The notes: generated from the sequence alone by a model not told the origin. A stretch of DNA of 32,729 nucleotides from an uncultured Bacteroides sp. (GCA_949296855.1 CASFRN010000080.1:1-32729), one strand, 5' to 3'; shown: positions 18,371 to 26,425, numbered from the stretch's first letter. Numbers and translations are program-made.

Positions 18371-20179
18371 ATGAAACCGAATACCGTAACTTGTCTTGTA
18401 TTGATTTTTTGTGTGATGAATTTGTTCTTCGGCTGTTCTCAGCGGAAAGCAGCCCCTTTGCCTGAATTAGAGCAGGCGGAAGCGGTGATGTTTGAGCATC
18501 CTGATAGTGCCTTGCATATCTTGCAGCGTATGCCGAAGCCTGCGGATAAGGAACAGCATGCCTTGTGGTGCTTGCTGGTGACGCAAGCAATGTATAAACA
18601 GTACCTTCCTTTTTCTTCAGATTCGTTGATTCGGATAGCCTACGATTATTACAAGCCTACCGATGATTCCCGGCGCAAAGCGATGGCTGCACTTTATATG
18701 GGTGAGATAAATTATAGATTGCAAAAAATAGAAACTGCCACTGCTTATTATTTGGAAGCAGAAACTGAGGTAGAAAAAGCGTCCGATGATAAATTGGGCT
18801 ATTTAGTAATGTCGGGATTAGGGAATCTTTATCTTTACCGTGATTTAACAGATTATGCTTCTGGAGTTTGTCAGAAAGCGTTGGCTTATGCTGTAAATGA
18901 TTCGAATAAACGTTATGAGATGGTTTCTTCTCGTTTGTTGGCAAGATGCTATAGCCTTAAAAAGGACTTTAGTGAATCCATCGCGTTTTATATGCGTGCG
19001 ATTGATTTGGCTGATAGTTTAAAGCTTTGGAATTTTTGTAGTGCAACAAAGGTGGAATTGGCAAATGTCTATTCTGTTTTGAAACAATATGATAGAGCTT
19101 TGTTTATAGAAAGGGAAGTATTAAAGAGCGGTTTTTTATCTGAACAATTATATTATGGGATGGGGATGAATTATATGAAATTGCATCAGTATGATTCAGC
19201 TTATCATTATTTCAATCAAGCTTTGGCTAATTCAAATGCTTATACGCGTAGAGGCATATATAGAAATTTGTTGCATTTAAGCCGTCAGCCTCAATATCAG
19301 AAATATGTCATAGTCTATAGTGATTCTTTGCGATTTTATGAAGATTCCGTTCGTGTATTGGATAAAGGTAAAGAGATTATAGCTTATAGAGAGAAATATG
19401 AAAATGAGAAATTAGTAACGGAAAATCAGCGGTTGGAATTAGAAAAAACGAGGTTTTCTCGTTTATTATTGATAGTGGTTGTCATAGCTTTAATCGTTTT
19501 GGTTTTATACTTACATCGTAAGATCGCTTTGAGTCGAAAAGAGGAGGAATTAAATAAATTGACTCTTCAGCTTCATAAAAATGAATCGTTGATTAATAGG
19601 AACAATAGTTATATTGCTGAGTTGAAGTTGCAAATAGAGCGGAAAAACGAATTGGTTAATCAACAAGCAGAACAGCAAGATGAGTTGGCTTCACTTCATG
19701 ATGCCAATGAGCAACTTCGTAAAGAAAATCTTCGTTTAAATGAAAATATGAAAAAATATACAGGTATATTTTCTGAAACGAATGAAATTAAAAATGTGAC
19801 AGAGCAATTGCGGCGTTCCAAACAACGGGAAGATGATTGGTTTGCTTTTATTCAAAAAGAATATCCTTTTCTCTCCGGTCTACATCAAAGAAAGACAGGG
19901 TTAGATTATGTAGAAGAGCAGGCTGTTTATTGTTTGGTTGATACGCTTTTTGATAAATTTACTAAGCGATTGACTTATAAAATATCATTGCCGCCAAGGG
20001 AATTGTTACTTTGCTGTTTAATCAAATTGCGTTTATCTGTTAGTGAAATAGCTATTTTGATGAATCTTTCTCCTGCTTCCGTGTCTACAGCTAAGCAGCG
20101 GATTAAGAATAAAATTTATGAAAAACTGAAAGATAATCCTCCCAAAAGAAACTTTGATTTATGGATTTGGGAATATTGA
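18371..20179 (+). CDS. Membrane-anchored TPR lipoprotein with C-terminal HTH (regulator)
   Basis: A 602-residue protein with an unusual sensor layout. The N-terminus is a lipoprotein signal with lipobox LFFGC (Cys22). Residues ~35-330 look like tetratricopeptide repeats (EHPDSALHILQRMP, ATAYYLEAETEVEKA, SESIAFYMRAIDLAD, DSAYHYFNQAL). A membrane helix lies at about 364-381 (LLLIVVVIALIVLVLYLH), then a long coiled coil (~385-480). The C-terminal ~60 residues form a helix-turn-helix (PRELLLCCLIKLRLSVSEIAILMNLSPASVSTAKQRI). Such Bacteroidetes proteins probably sense periplasmic signals and act on DNA from the membrane. The gene is more A+T-rich than its upstream neighbours. It precedes a DUF3244 gene and an HTH gene, and may control the nearby peptide cluster; that is inference. 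Confidence 0.8.
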   Translation: MKPNTVTCLVLIFCVMNLFFGCSQRKAAPLPELEQAEAVMFEHPDSALHILQRMPKPADKEQHALWCLLVTQAMYKQYLPFSSDSLIRIAYDYYKPTDDSRRKAMAALYMGEINYRLQKIETATAYYLEAETEVEKASDDKLGYLVMSGLGNLYLYRDLTDYASGVCQKALAYAVNDSNKRYEMVSSRLLARCYSLKKDFSESIAFYMRAIDLADSLKLWNFCSATKVELANVYSVLKQYDRALFIEREVLKSGFLSEQLYYGMGMNYMKLHQYDSAYHYFNQALANSNAYTRRGIYRNLLHLSRQPQYQKYVIVYSDSLRFYEDSVRVLDKGKEIIAYREKYENEKLVTENQRLELEKTRFSRLLLIVVVIALIVLVLYLHRKIALSRKEEELNKLTLQLHKNESLINRNNSYIAELKLQIERKNELVNQQAEQQDELASLHDANEQLRKENLRLNENMKKYTGIFSETNEIKNVTEQLRRSKQREDDWFAFIQKEYPFLSGLHQRKTGLDYVEEQAVYCLVDTLFDKFTKRLTYKISLPPRELLLCCLIKLRLSVSEIAILMNLSPASVSTAKQRIKNKIYEKLKDNPPKRNFDLWIWEY

Positions 20180-20278
20180 CAGCAAATGCTTAGATGAAGT
20201 GTCAATGCGCTTTTGCAAATATAAGATTATCAATGGTTTATGAACTTGTTTTGCTTATGTGGTGCTAATGCTTATTTC

Positions 20279-20310
20279 TTGTGTTTTTGAATGATTGCAT
20301 TTACCTTTGC
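20279..20310 (+). promoter_or_regulatory. Promoter of the DUF3244 gene
   Basis: TTG at 20279-20281, 20 bases, then TACCTTTGC at 20302-20310. Because this box lies downstream of the ATG at 20291, translation must begin later, at the ATG at 20342. Confidence 0.72.
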
Positions 20311-20341
20311 AGCATTCAAACAATTAATAAACGACAAGAAA

Positions 20342-20716
20342 ATGAAAAGTAAAACCTTAATTTTGTATTTGGCTCTAATGGGCTTTTTATCATTACATGC
20401 AGCAACGGATGAAGATTCTTATCCTCAAGAAGTGTGGGGTGGTAATGATCCGGCAGAATTTAGTTTAATTCCTGACATGTCGATTTCGGGAAAAGTGATA
20501 AGCGGTATGCTGGTTTTAAACTTTAATAAACCAGAGTCGGCTGTAGTTACTATTGTAAATAAACAAGGAGTCACGGTTTTAGAAAAAGAAGTTTCTCAAG
20601 AAAATTCTACTTGCGTTGCAATTTCCTTAAATGACTTACAGAAGGGAGAAACTTACGTCGTTGCTCTTTGTTTGTTAGAAAGTTTTCATTATTCTCAATT
20701 TACTATTAACCTTTAA
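20342..20716 (+). CDS. Secreted DUF3244-like protein
   Basis: A 124-residue exported protein with the ATG at 20342, chosen because it begins a clean signal peptide (MKSKTLILYLALMGFLSLHA, cleavage likely before ATDEDS) and because the promoter box lies after the earlier ATG at 20291. The mature part is a small beta-rich domain (ISGKVISGMLVLNFNKPESAVVTIVNKQGVTVLEKEV, then LNDLQKGETYVVAL), resembling the Bacteroidetes DUF3244 family, whose function is not known. It has its own promoter and is followed after 13 bases by a small HTH gene, so the two form an operon. It could be the extracytoplasmic ligand or partner of the TPR lipoprotein; this is speculative. Confidence 0.75.
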   Translation: MKSKTLILYLALMGFLSLHAATDEDSYPQEVWGGNDPAEFSLIPDMSISGKVISGMLVLNFNKPESAVVTIVNKQGVTVLEKEVSQENSTCVAISLNDLQKGETYVVALCLLESFHYSQFTINL

Positions 20717-20729
20717 ACCTATCACAGCT

Positions 20730-20969
20730 ATGAGACTCGTCGATTTAGGTAAATTGTGCATAATGCACAATCTTATTTACCTCCAGTGTACGGGCAATAT
20801 CAATGAGTTTGCCGAAAAGGTCGGTTTAGGCCGTGCGCAATTGGGAAAGTACTTGAACTATTGCCGCTACGAGTTGGATGTAGCGATAGCCTACGACAAA
20901 TACCGGCAGACTTATTATTATGAGGAAGGAAGCCTTTGTGATTCCCTTTTAGACCATCTCCGCCATTGA
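20730..20969 (+). CDS. Small helix-turn-helix protein
   Basis: A 79-residue protein with a probable winged-helix or helix-turn-helix fold: MRLVDLGKLCIMHNLIYLQCTG, then INEFAEKVGLGRAQLGKYLNYCRY as the recognition motif, then an AYDKYRQTYYYEEG segment that could form the wing, as in DeoR/HTH_11-type domains. It has no effector domain. It follows the DUF3244 gene by 13 bases and is the last intact gene before the second peptide cluster, whose shared box starts about 225 bases downstream. It is a reasonable candidate for the factor that binds that box, but this is only positional inference. Confidence 0.65.
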   Translation: MRLVDLGKLCIMHNLIYLQCTGNINEFAEKVGLGRAQLGKYLNYCRYELDVAIAYDKYRQTYYYEEGSLCDSLLDHLRH

Positions 20970-20991
20970 GCATATAGAGTGTGTTTGGTTA

Positions 20992-21074
20992 GAAACGCAG
21001 ATTCACGCGGATTTTCGCAGATTGTCATCAAATGATTGTTTCAATCTGCGTTACTCTGTGGAAATCTGCGTTTC
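20992..21074. repeat. 83-bp nested inverted repeat
   Basis: Outer arms GAAACGCAGATT (20992-21003) and AATCTGCGTTTC (21063-21074) are perfect complements. Inner arms CGCAGATTG (21016-21024) and CAATCTGCG (21042-21050) are also perfect and equally spaced from the outer arms (12 unpaired bases on each side). It follows the HTH gene and could act as a terminator or be a dispersed non-coding repeat. No T-run follows it directly. Confidence 0.7.
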
Positions 21075-21193
21075 TTTGTGGAATGTCATTTATAGCATCG
21101 ATGCAACAGCTATAGCAGGATGGGCTTTCTGCCATTCTCGGTCCGATTCGCCCGATAATCTTTCCCCTCATGCAATTTTTTTGCAGATTTTCT

Positions 21194-21245
21194 GAAAATA
21201 ATTTTCAAAAGCTCCTAAGAATGGATTGCAGCGGGGTACATTTGC
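21194..21245 (+). promoter_or_regulatory. Shared regulatory box, copy B (upstream of the second precursor)
   Basis: Bases 21194-21234 are identical over 41 bp to 26426-26466. The block starts with the palindrome GAAAATAATTTTC, continues into the 21-bp core (21209-21229), and is followed 11 bases later by TTTGC. TACATTTGC (21237-21245) is an exact -7 match. Again no TTTG stands 19-21 bases upstream, so the box replaces the -33 element. The precursor ATG is at 21289. Apart from the 83-bp repeat and this box, the 319 bases between 20970 and 21288 hold nothing I can identify. Confidence 0.72.
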
Positions 21246-21288
21246 ATCGTAATAATAAAACATAGTATTAATTTTAAAAAAAGTAACA

Positions 21289-21465
21289 ATGGAAAACAAA
21301 GAACAAGATCAGATTAAGATTTTGAAAGATTAAGAACTTGAGAAATTAGACAACGAACAATTGGAAGAAGTTGAAGGTGGTGAATGTACTTGTGATTGCT
21401 GGATTGGCAACAGTAATGCTGGAACAAAGAAAGAGCATGAAGAGCAGAAGAGTTGTGACAAATGA
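21289..21465 (+). pseudogene. RiPP precursor with in-frame stop in the leader
   Basis: The frame reads MENKEQDQIKILKD, then TAA at 21331-21333, then continues ELEKLDNEQLEEVEGG and a core of 27 residues, ending at TGA 21463-21465. Without the stop it would be a typical short Bacteroidales double-glycine precursor: Leu at -12 and -7, Val at -4, GG at -2/-1, and a core with CTCDC near its start and one Cys near its end. A single base change (AAA to TAA) would explain the stop and give KDKELEKL. The frame after the stop has no ATG before the GG; a TTG at 21361 is the only plausible restart. The downstream maturase is also broken. Readthrough cannot be excluded. Confidence 0.72.
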
Positions 21466-21554
21466 TTCTTTCAATTTAATTTATTAGTGTAATTAGAAAG
21501 GGGATGAATTTTTCAATGAATTGAAATTATCCCCTTTCATTTATTTTATATTGT

Positions 21555-22882
21555 ATGAGCGGTTTGATAGTTTCTAAATATACTTATTTGTTTATTTCTT
21601 CGAAAGGGAAACACTTGGTGTATAATTCAAGGACGAATGTGTTCTTGGAGGTTTCATCTGATGTGTATCGCCAGCTATTGGCGTGTCAAAAAGAAAAGGA
21701 ACCTATAGATGCATTGGATGCTAATGTTTTGGCTTTGCTGAAAGATAAAAAGGTAGTGGTCCGACTAAAGACGATGATGTATTCTTGCTTTCATTGCAAT
21801 ATGAAACGGAACGCCGTACTTATTCTAAAAGGGTATTAGGGTTGACGCTTGTTCCTACTTTAGGATGTAATTTCGCTTGTCCTTATTGTTTTGAAGAACA
21901 TAAAAGGCAGGTCGTAATGGGGCAAACCATGGTGGAGAATGTGATAAACTTCATTAATTCACATACTGATTCACAAAAAATGGATTTGAATTGGTATGGT
22001 GGAGAACCTTTAATGGCGATACATGTAATAGAACAGTTGCTTGACAAAATAGCGGCAGAAACTCATATAAAACTTGGAAGGCATAATCTGATTACAAATG
22101 GTTATTATATAAATGAGAAGACAATGGGTATATTTAGAAAATATCCATTGACGACAGTACAGATTACTTTGGATGGCAAAAGAGAACGTCATGATTCGAT
22201 TCGGAAGACGAAAAATGATTTGCCTACATTTGATAGAATATTGCAAAATGCAGATTATATACTAGAAGAATTCCCTTTGACACAACTTCATATACGTGTG
22301 AATATAGAGCGTTCAAATGCGGCAGACTATTATGAATTGGCAGCTCAATTGAATGATAGATGGAAAGGTAAGAACGTTGTCATTTATCCAGGGTTTTTGC
22401 GGATTGATAATGATACACAGACAGCCTATAGTTGTAGCTGTTTAGATAAAAATGACATAGCGGAAATGATGTTTGATGTAAGTTCCAAGGGATTGATAGA
22501 TTTCCCGCTTTATCCTCAGCAGTGTTTTTCGAAGACATGCGCTGCTAATAGAGTCAATGCATACATAGTTGGACCAGAGGGAGAGATTTATAAGTGTTGG
22601 AATGATGTGGGTGACCCTAAAAAGGTGGTGGGGACTATACAATCATCGAAAATAATAAATAAAGCCTTGTTGATGAAATATATTGTAGGCAGTAAGTGGT
22701 ATAACGATGCTTCCTGCCGAGATTGTTTCTTTTTGCCGATATGTGGTGGTACATGCTCGTGGTATGCTCTTCGGAATAAATATGCGAATGGGCGCTATAA
22801 TTTATGTACTTGTGTTCAAAAAGCTCCAGGAATGTTAGATAAATGTTTGGAGAAATATTATGATGCTATAACCTTGAAGTGA
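21555..22882 (+). pseudogene. Frameshifted radical SAM/SPASM peptide maturase
   Basis: Two overlapping frames make one radical SAM peptide maturase of about 440 residues. The first (from ATG 21555) gives the N-terminal domain (SKYTYLFISSKGKHLVYNSRTNVFLEVSSDVY to LLKDKKVV). It runs out of frame and stops at 21839. The rest lies in the -1 frame, open from 21749: GPTKDDDVFLLSLQYETERR leads into the iron-sulfur motif LGCNFACPYCFEE (first Cys codon 21866) and a SPASM domain (KCWNDVGDP, SCRDCFFLPICGGTCSWY, LCTCVQ). Loss of one base around 21752-21762 (for example GGG to GG) would explain it. A TTG start at 21785 might yield a truncated enzyme lacking the N-terminal domain. Its substrate was presumably the precursor 90 bases upstream. 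Confidence 0.82.
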
Positions 22883-22957
22883 TTGTTTTTGCGGATCGGC
22901 TTAAAAAACATCAGATAAGTTTGGTTGGAGAATTAATCGTGTAATTGATGATTTTTT

Positions 22958-22966
22958 TATTTTTGC
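22958..22966 (+). promoter_or_regulatory. -7 box for outer-membrane protein 1
   Basis: TATTTTTGC matches the Bacteroidetes -7 consensus exactly, 23 bases before the ATG at 22990. The expected -33 TTTG is not evident, and the shared regulatory box is absent here, unlike at the paralogue. Confidence 0.6.
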
Positions 22967-22989
22967 ACCCCAATAATACATAGAAATAT

Positions 22990-25314
22990 ATGAAACGATT
23001 ATTTACGTTATTATTTTGTTGCTTGTGTTTAACAACTTTTGCACAATCTTCTTATTTTGGCAAGGTAATAGACGAGAAGAGCCAGCCCTTGCCTTACGCC
23101 AATGTGGTCTTGTTATCCCTTCCCGATTCTGCTTTTGTGACGGGAACGGTGAGCGACGAGTCGGGTGCTTTCACCTTGCGGAGCGGGAAACCGAATCTCT
23201 TGCTTCGGGTTTCCTCCATCGGTTATGCTACTCTATATAATAAGGTAGAGAAAGCGGATTTGGGAACCATCCAGCTTTTGCCCGATGCGCAGCTGTTGGG
23301 CGAAGTGGTAGTGAAAGGCGATTTGCCCAAGGTGCAGTTGAAAGGGGATGCTCAGGTGACGAATGTGACGGGTACTATCTTAGAAAAGGCAGGTACGGGC
23401 AATGATTTGCTGAGCAAGCTTCCCGGCGTATCGGCTGAGGAAGGTACGGTGAACGTCTTCGGAAGCGGTGCGGCTGAAATCTACATCAACGGGCGTAAGA
23501 TGCGTAACGCATCGGAATTGGACCAGCTTTCATCGGACAACGTGAAGCGTGTGGAGGTAGTACGTAATCCCGGCGCAAGGTATGACGCGGAGGTGAAAGC
23601 CGTGGTACGCATTTATACCAAGAAGGCACAAGGCGAGGGCTTCGGCTTCAACAACCGTTTCAGCACCAATTACCGGTATGGATGGAGTGCGCTCGACCAG
23701 TTTAATTTCAATTACCGCAAGGGCGGATTCGATTTGGGCGGTATGCTTTTCGGTTCCCATTCATACAATGAGGATAACAAGGTATTGACAACGGAAACTT
23801 TTCTTGATAAGTATTGGAAGCAGGCGAACGATATTCAGTCTCAGTCGCGAAGCCAGAATCTTTCCGCCATGCTTTCGCTCAATTACCAATTCAACGAGAA
23901 TCACTCCATTGGCGTCCGCTATGACTTCGACCGTATTCCTAAGGATAAATGGCTGATTTCCCCTATGTATTCGGAGGTGTTTCAAGACGGGGGACTTTAT
24001 GAGCGGAACACAAGCCGCGGATGGCAAAAGACTCCTGCTACTACCCATTCTCTCAATATTTATTATAACGGACTGGCGGGAGAGTGGAATATCGATTTCA
24101 ATGCCGACGGAATGTGGTCGTATTCCAAAAACTTGCAGGACATGAACGAGCAATATACTCCGGCAGGCGGCACTTTGCAAGAACAGCATGTCACTTCTTA
24201 CAACAAGGACGAAAATACGCTTTATGCCGCTAAGTTAGTTGTGAGCCGTCCGTTGTGGGAAGGAAGTCTTTCTTTTGGTGGCGAATATACCTATACCGAC
24301 CGGGTGAATACGTATATCAATGACCAAGGCATTTGGGATGATGACGATAGTAATATTAAGGAAAATGCCGCTTCGGTTTTCTTGGAGTATGCCCGTAATT
24401 TTGGAAACCTGCAAGCTCAGGTAGGCGTGCGTTACGAGCATATTACTTCCGATTATTATGAGGATGGCATGCGGGTAGACGAACAGAGCCGTACCTACGA
24501 CAATGTATTCCCGACTGTTGCTATCTCTCTGCCGGTTGGCAAGGCACAGTTTTCGTTAAGCTACACGGGCAGCATTGAGCGTCCGTCTTATTGGGATTTG
24601 CGCAGCAACGTGACTTACGCCAACCGTTATACATATGAGAGCGGAAACCCGTTGCTCCAGCCTTCGCTTATCAACCGCCTGTCGTTAGACGCTTCTTGGA
24701 AATGGCTTTATTTTAACGTACGCTATATGCATACCAAGGATGTGATGGTTCAGACCAGTGCCGCTTATTCGGAAGACGATCCGACTATCACGCTTCTGGT
24801 TCATGATAACAAGTATGATTTGGATAATTTTAATGCGACTTTGTCCTTTTCACCCACTATCGGGATATGGTCGCCTCGGTTCACGTTGATGTATCTTCAG
24901 CAATGGTATAAGGTAGATATGCCTCATGGTACACAAAAGAATTTCAATAATCCGATAGGCAGCTTTACGTGGAATAATAATTTCCGTCTTCCCTTGGGCT
25001 TTATGTTTGATGCGGATTTCTTTCTGCAAACGGTTGGTGAACAAGAAAACTATCATATAGCGAATACCGTTTGGTCGGCAGACCTTGGTTTGAGTAAGGC
25101 CTTTTTAAATGAACGCTTCAGCTTGCAACTGCAAGCAACGAACTTGTTTAATTCTAAAGAATACGATGTTTTCGTTTATAGCGGCAATCGGATATTGGGG
25201 TTAGATCAGCAATCTCGCCGCCGTTTCACGTTGACCTTGCGTTATAAGTTCAATACAACAAAGAGCAAGTATAAAGGTACGGGTGCAGGGCAGGATCAGC
25301 GGAGCAGAATGTAA
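22990..25314 (+). CDS. Outer-membrane beta-barrel protein (TonB-receptor-like), paralogue 1
   Basis: A 774-residue outer-membrane protein. A signal peptide ends at TTFAQ. Residues ~22-100 form a CarboxypepD_reg-like beta-sandwich (GKVIDEKSQPLPYANVVLL, SDESGAFTL). A plug-like domain follows (~105-205; LLSKLPGVSAEEGTVNVFGSGAAEIYINGRKM, ELDQLSSDNVKRVEVVRNPGARYDA). The remainder is an aromatic-rich barrel of the OMP_b-brl_3 type, ending in LRYKF and a basic tail (SKYKGTGAG). The family resembles TonB-dependent receptors but often lacks an obvious TonB box. It is next to the broken peptide cluster and has a close paralogue at 26558. It could be a peptide receptor, importer or outer-membrane exit; none is proved. 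Confidence 0.88.
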   Translation: MKRLFTLLFCCLCLTTFAQSSYFGKVIDEKSQPLPYANVVLLSLPDSAFVTGTVSDESGAFTLRSGKPNLLLRVSSIGYATLYNKVEKADLGTIQLLPDAQLLGEVVVKGDLPKVQLKGDAQVTNVTGTILEKAGTGNDLLSKLPGVSAEEGTVNVFGSGAAEIYINGRKMRNASELDQLSSDNVKRVEVVRNPGARYDAEVKAVVRIYTKKAQGEGFGFNNRFSTNYRYGWSALDQFNFNYRKGGFDLGGMLFGSHSYNEDNKVLTTETFLDKYWKQANDIQSQSRSQNLSAMLSLNYQFNENHSIGVRYDFDRIPKDKWLISPMYSEVFQDGGLYERNTSRGWQKTPATTHSLNIYYNGLAGEWNIDFNADGMWSYSKNLQDMNEQYTPAGGTLQEQHVTSYNKDENTLYAAKLVVSRPLWEGSLSFGGEYTYTDRVNTYINDQGIWDDDDSNIKENAASVFLEYARNFGNLQAQVGVRYEHITSDYYEDGMRVDEQSRTYDNVFPTVAISLPVGKAQFSLSYTGSIERPSYWDLRSNVTYANRYTYESGNPLLQPSLINRLSLDASWKWLYFNVRYMHTKDVMVQTSAAYSEDDPTITLLVHDNKYDLDNFNATLSFSPTIGIWSPRFTLMYLQQWYKVDMPHGTQKNFNNPIGSFTWNNNFRLPLGFMFDADFFLQTVGEQENYHIANTVWSADLGLSKAFLNERFSLQLQATNLFNSKEYDVFVYSGNRILGLDQQSRRRFTLTLRYKFNTTKSKYKGTGAGQDQRSRM

Positions 25315-25342
25315 TTGGTTAATAGTGAAGAATGAATAATGA

Positions 25343-25382
25343 ATAACGGATAACGGGGTGTGGGTGTCCCGTTATCCGTTAT
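25343..25382. terminator. 15-bp perfect hairpin between converging genes
   Basis: ATAACGGATAACGGG (25343-25357) pairs perfectly with CCCGTTATCCGTTAT (25368-25382) around a 10-base loop. It lies between outer-membrane protein 1 and the 3' end of Rpn copy 2, so it probably blocks transcription in both directions. There is no T-run on either side. Confidence 0.6.
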
Positions 25383-25386
25383 CTGT

Positions 25387-26337
25387 TTACAGGCTGTTGA
25401 TTTCTTCTTCGGACAAGCCGCTGCATTCAGCAATTATGCTAATGGCAACTCCTTTAGCTTTCAGGCTTTGTGCCATTTCCATTGCTTTCTTCTTCTCTCC
25501 TTTTTCGATTCCGATTTTCTCTCCTTTTTCGATTCCGATTTTCTCTCCTTTTTCGATTCCAATCTTTTCTCCTTCTTTAAGCCCTTCCTCGCGTCCTTCC
25601 TCCTTCGATTTAATTTTCGCTGTCTCGATGGTATTTATCCAGTCTCGGTACACTTTCAGGCTTTCTTCGTAACTGTCGTATTCAGCTTTGGTGAATTTGG
25701 CGACTTCTGCGGCCTCAAATAGTTTGGTGAATACCCGCTCTTGCAAAGCTTTGGGGCGTTCTAATAAGCGGGACAGGTTGCGTAGCACGAAGAGCCATTT
25801 CTCGAACATGCCGTTTAGTTCTTCTTCTTTCTTATTGAACTTCGGCATTTCCAAATATATAAAAGTCAGCTTGTCGTAGAACACTTCCTTGGTGCGGGTG
25901 TCTATGAGCTTCACTTCGTGGTGATAGTAGTTATTGCTCTGCTCGTCGAAAGTGAAATTGAGTATACCGATGACGTAAACGGCTTTCAGGCGGTAATTCC
26001 ATTCGCCTTTTTGTCCTTGCTCGCGGATAGGGAAGGTGGCGTAGTAGAGGCTGCGGTCTTTGAAGAACTGCTGTTCCCCGCGTTGCATTTCGACGAGTAT
26101 CTTTTCGCCGTTCTCGTTTTCGCAATAGACATCGAACACTGCCTTTCGGTCTGCTTCGCTTGTGCCGAGGTGTTCGGTGTTAAGGTAAGTGAGGTCTTTC
26201 ACCACTTCCTTTCCGCTCAGCAGGCTGTTGATGAAACTGATAAGTAGGTCTTTGTTCATTTCCGTCCCGAATAGCTTCTTGAATCCGAAGTCGGTATAAG
26301 GGTTGACGTAACGGTCTTTAAGTTCTCTGCTGTCCAT
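25387..26337 (-). CDS. Rpn family PD-(D/E)XK nuclease (transposase-like), copy 2, with 24-bp repeats
   Basis: A 316-residue Rpn/PDDEXK_2 protein. The N-terminus (YVNPYTDFGFKKLFGTEMNKDLLISFINSLL) and the nuclease motif (FDVYCENENGEKILVEMQRG, Asp and E-x-Q) are intact. The middle holds conserved family blocks (LTFIYLEMPKFNK, WLFVLRNLSRL). The C-terminal tail is charged and contains GEKIGIEK three times, encoded by tandem 24-bp repeats, then KKKAMEMA and the ending SEEEINSL. Copy 1 at 10969 shares the tail but lacks the repeats and differs in the body. In E. coli-type Rpn proteins a repeat-bearing C-terminal segment is made separately and inhibits the nuclease. A perfect promoter lies upstream. 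Confidence 0.88.
   Translation of the reverse strand: MDSRELKDRYVNPYTDFGFKKLFGTEMNKDLLISFINSLLSGKEVVKDLTYLNTEHLGTSEADRKAVFDVYCENENGEKILVEMQRGEQQFFKDRSLYYATFPIREQGQKGEWNYRLKAVYVIGILNFTFDEQSNNYYHHEVKLIDTRTKEVFYDKLTFIYLEMPKFNKKEEELNGMFEKWLFVLRNLSRLLERPKALQERVFTKLFEAAEVAKFTKAEYDSYEESLKVYRDWINTIETAKIKSKEEGREEGLKEGEKIGIEKGEKIGIEKGEKIGIEKGEKKKAMEMAQSLKAKGVAISIIAECSGLSEEEINSL
25495..25566. repeat. Three tandem 24-bp repeats inside Rpn copy 2
   Basis: Units at 25495-25518, 25519-25542 and 25543-25566. The first two are identical (each begins CTCTCCTTTTTCGATTCC); the third differs in its last bases. Each encodes the eight residues GEKIGIEK on the minus strand. The period is a multiple of three, so copy-number change would keep the frame. 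Confidence 0.9.
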
Positions 26338-26367
26338 AAGTCGATGTGTTTTAGAGATGTGACGTAT

Positions 26368-26400
26368 GCAAAGATAACGGATTTTTAGTAATCTGGCAAA
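26368..26400 (-). promoter_or_regulatory. Promoter of Rpn copy 2
   Basis: On the minus strand, TTTG (26400-26397), exactly 20 bases, then TATCTTTGC (26376-26368): a full Bacteroidetes promoter, about 30 bases upstream of the Rpn start codon. It is back to back with the regulatory box of outer-membrane protein 2. Confidence 0.78.
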
Positions 26401-26425
26401 AGGTGAAGTGCTTTTGATATTCTTG

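Noticed and set aside
20291-20341. Upstream ATG for the DUF3244 gene
   Set aside because: The TACCTTTGC promoter box at 20302-20310 is downstream of it, and the ATG at 20342 begins a proper signal peptide.
21742-21760. Programmed -1 frameshift in the second maturase
   Set aside because: The sequence T AAA AAG is only a partial slippery heptamer (first base mismatched), no obvious stimulatory hairpin follows, and the partner precursor is also disrupted; decay is simpler. Not excluded.
25495-25566. CRISPR array
   Set aside because: The 24-bp units are contiguous, have no spacers and are in frame within a protein; the 22-bp arrays elsewhere likewise lack unique spacers.
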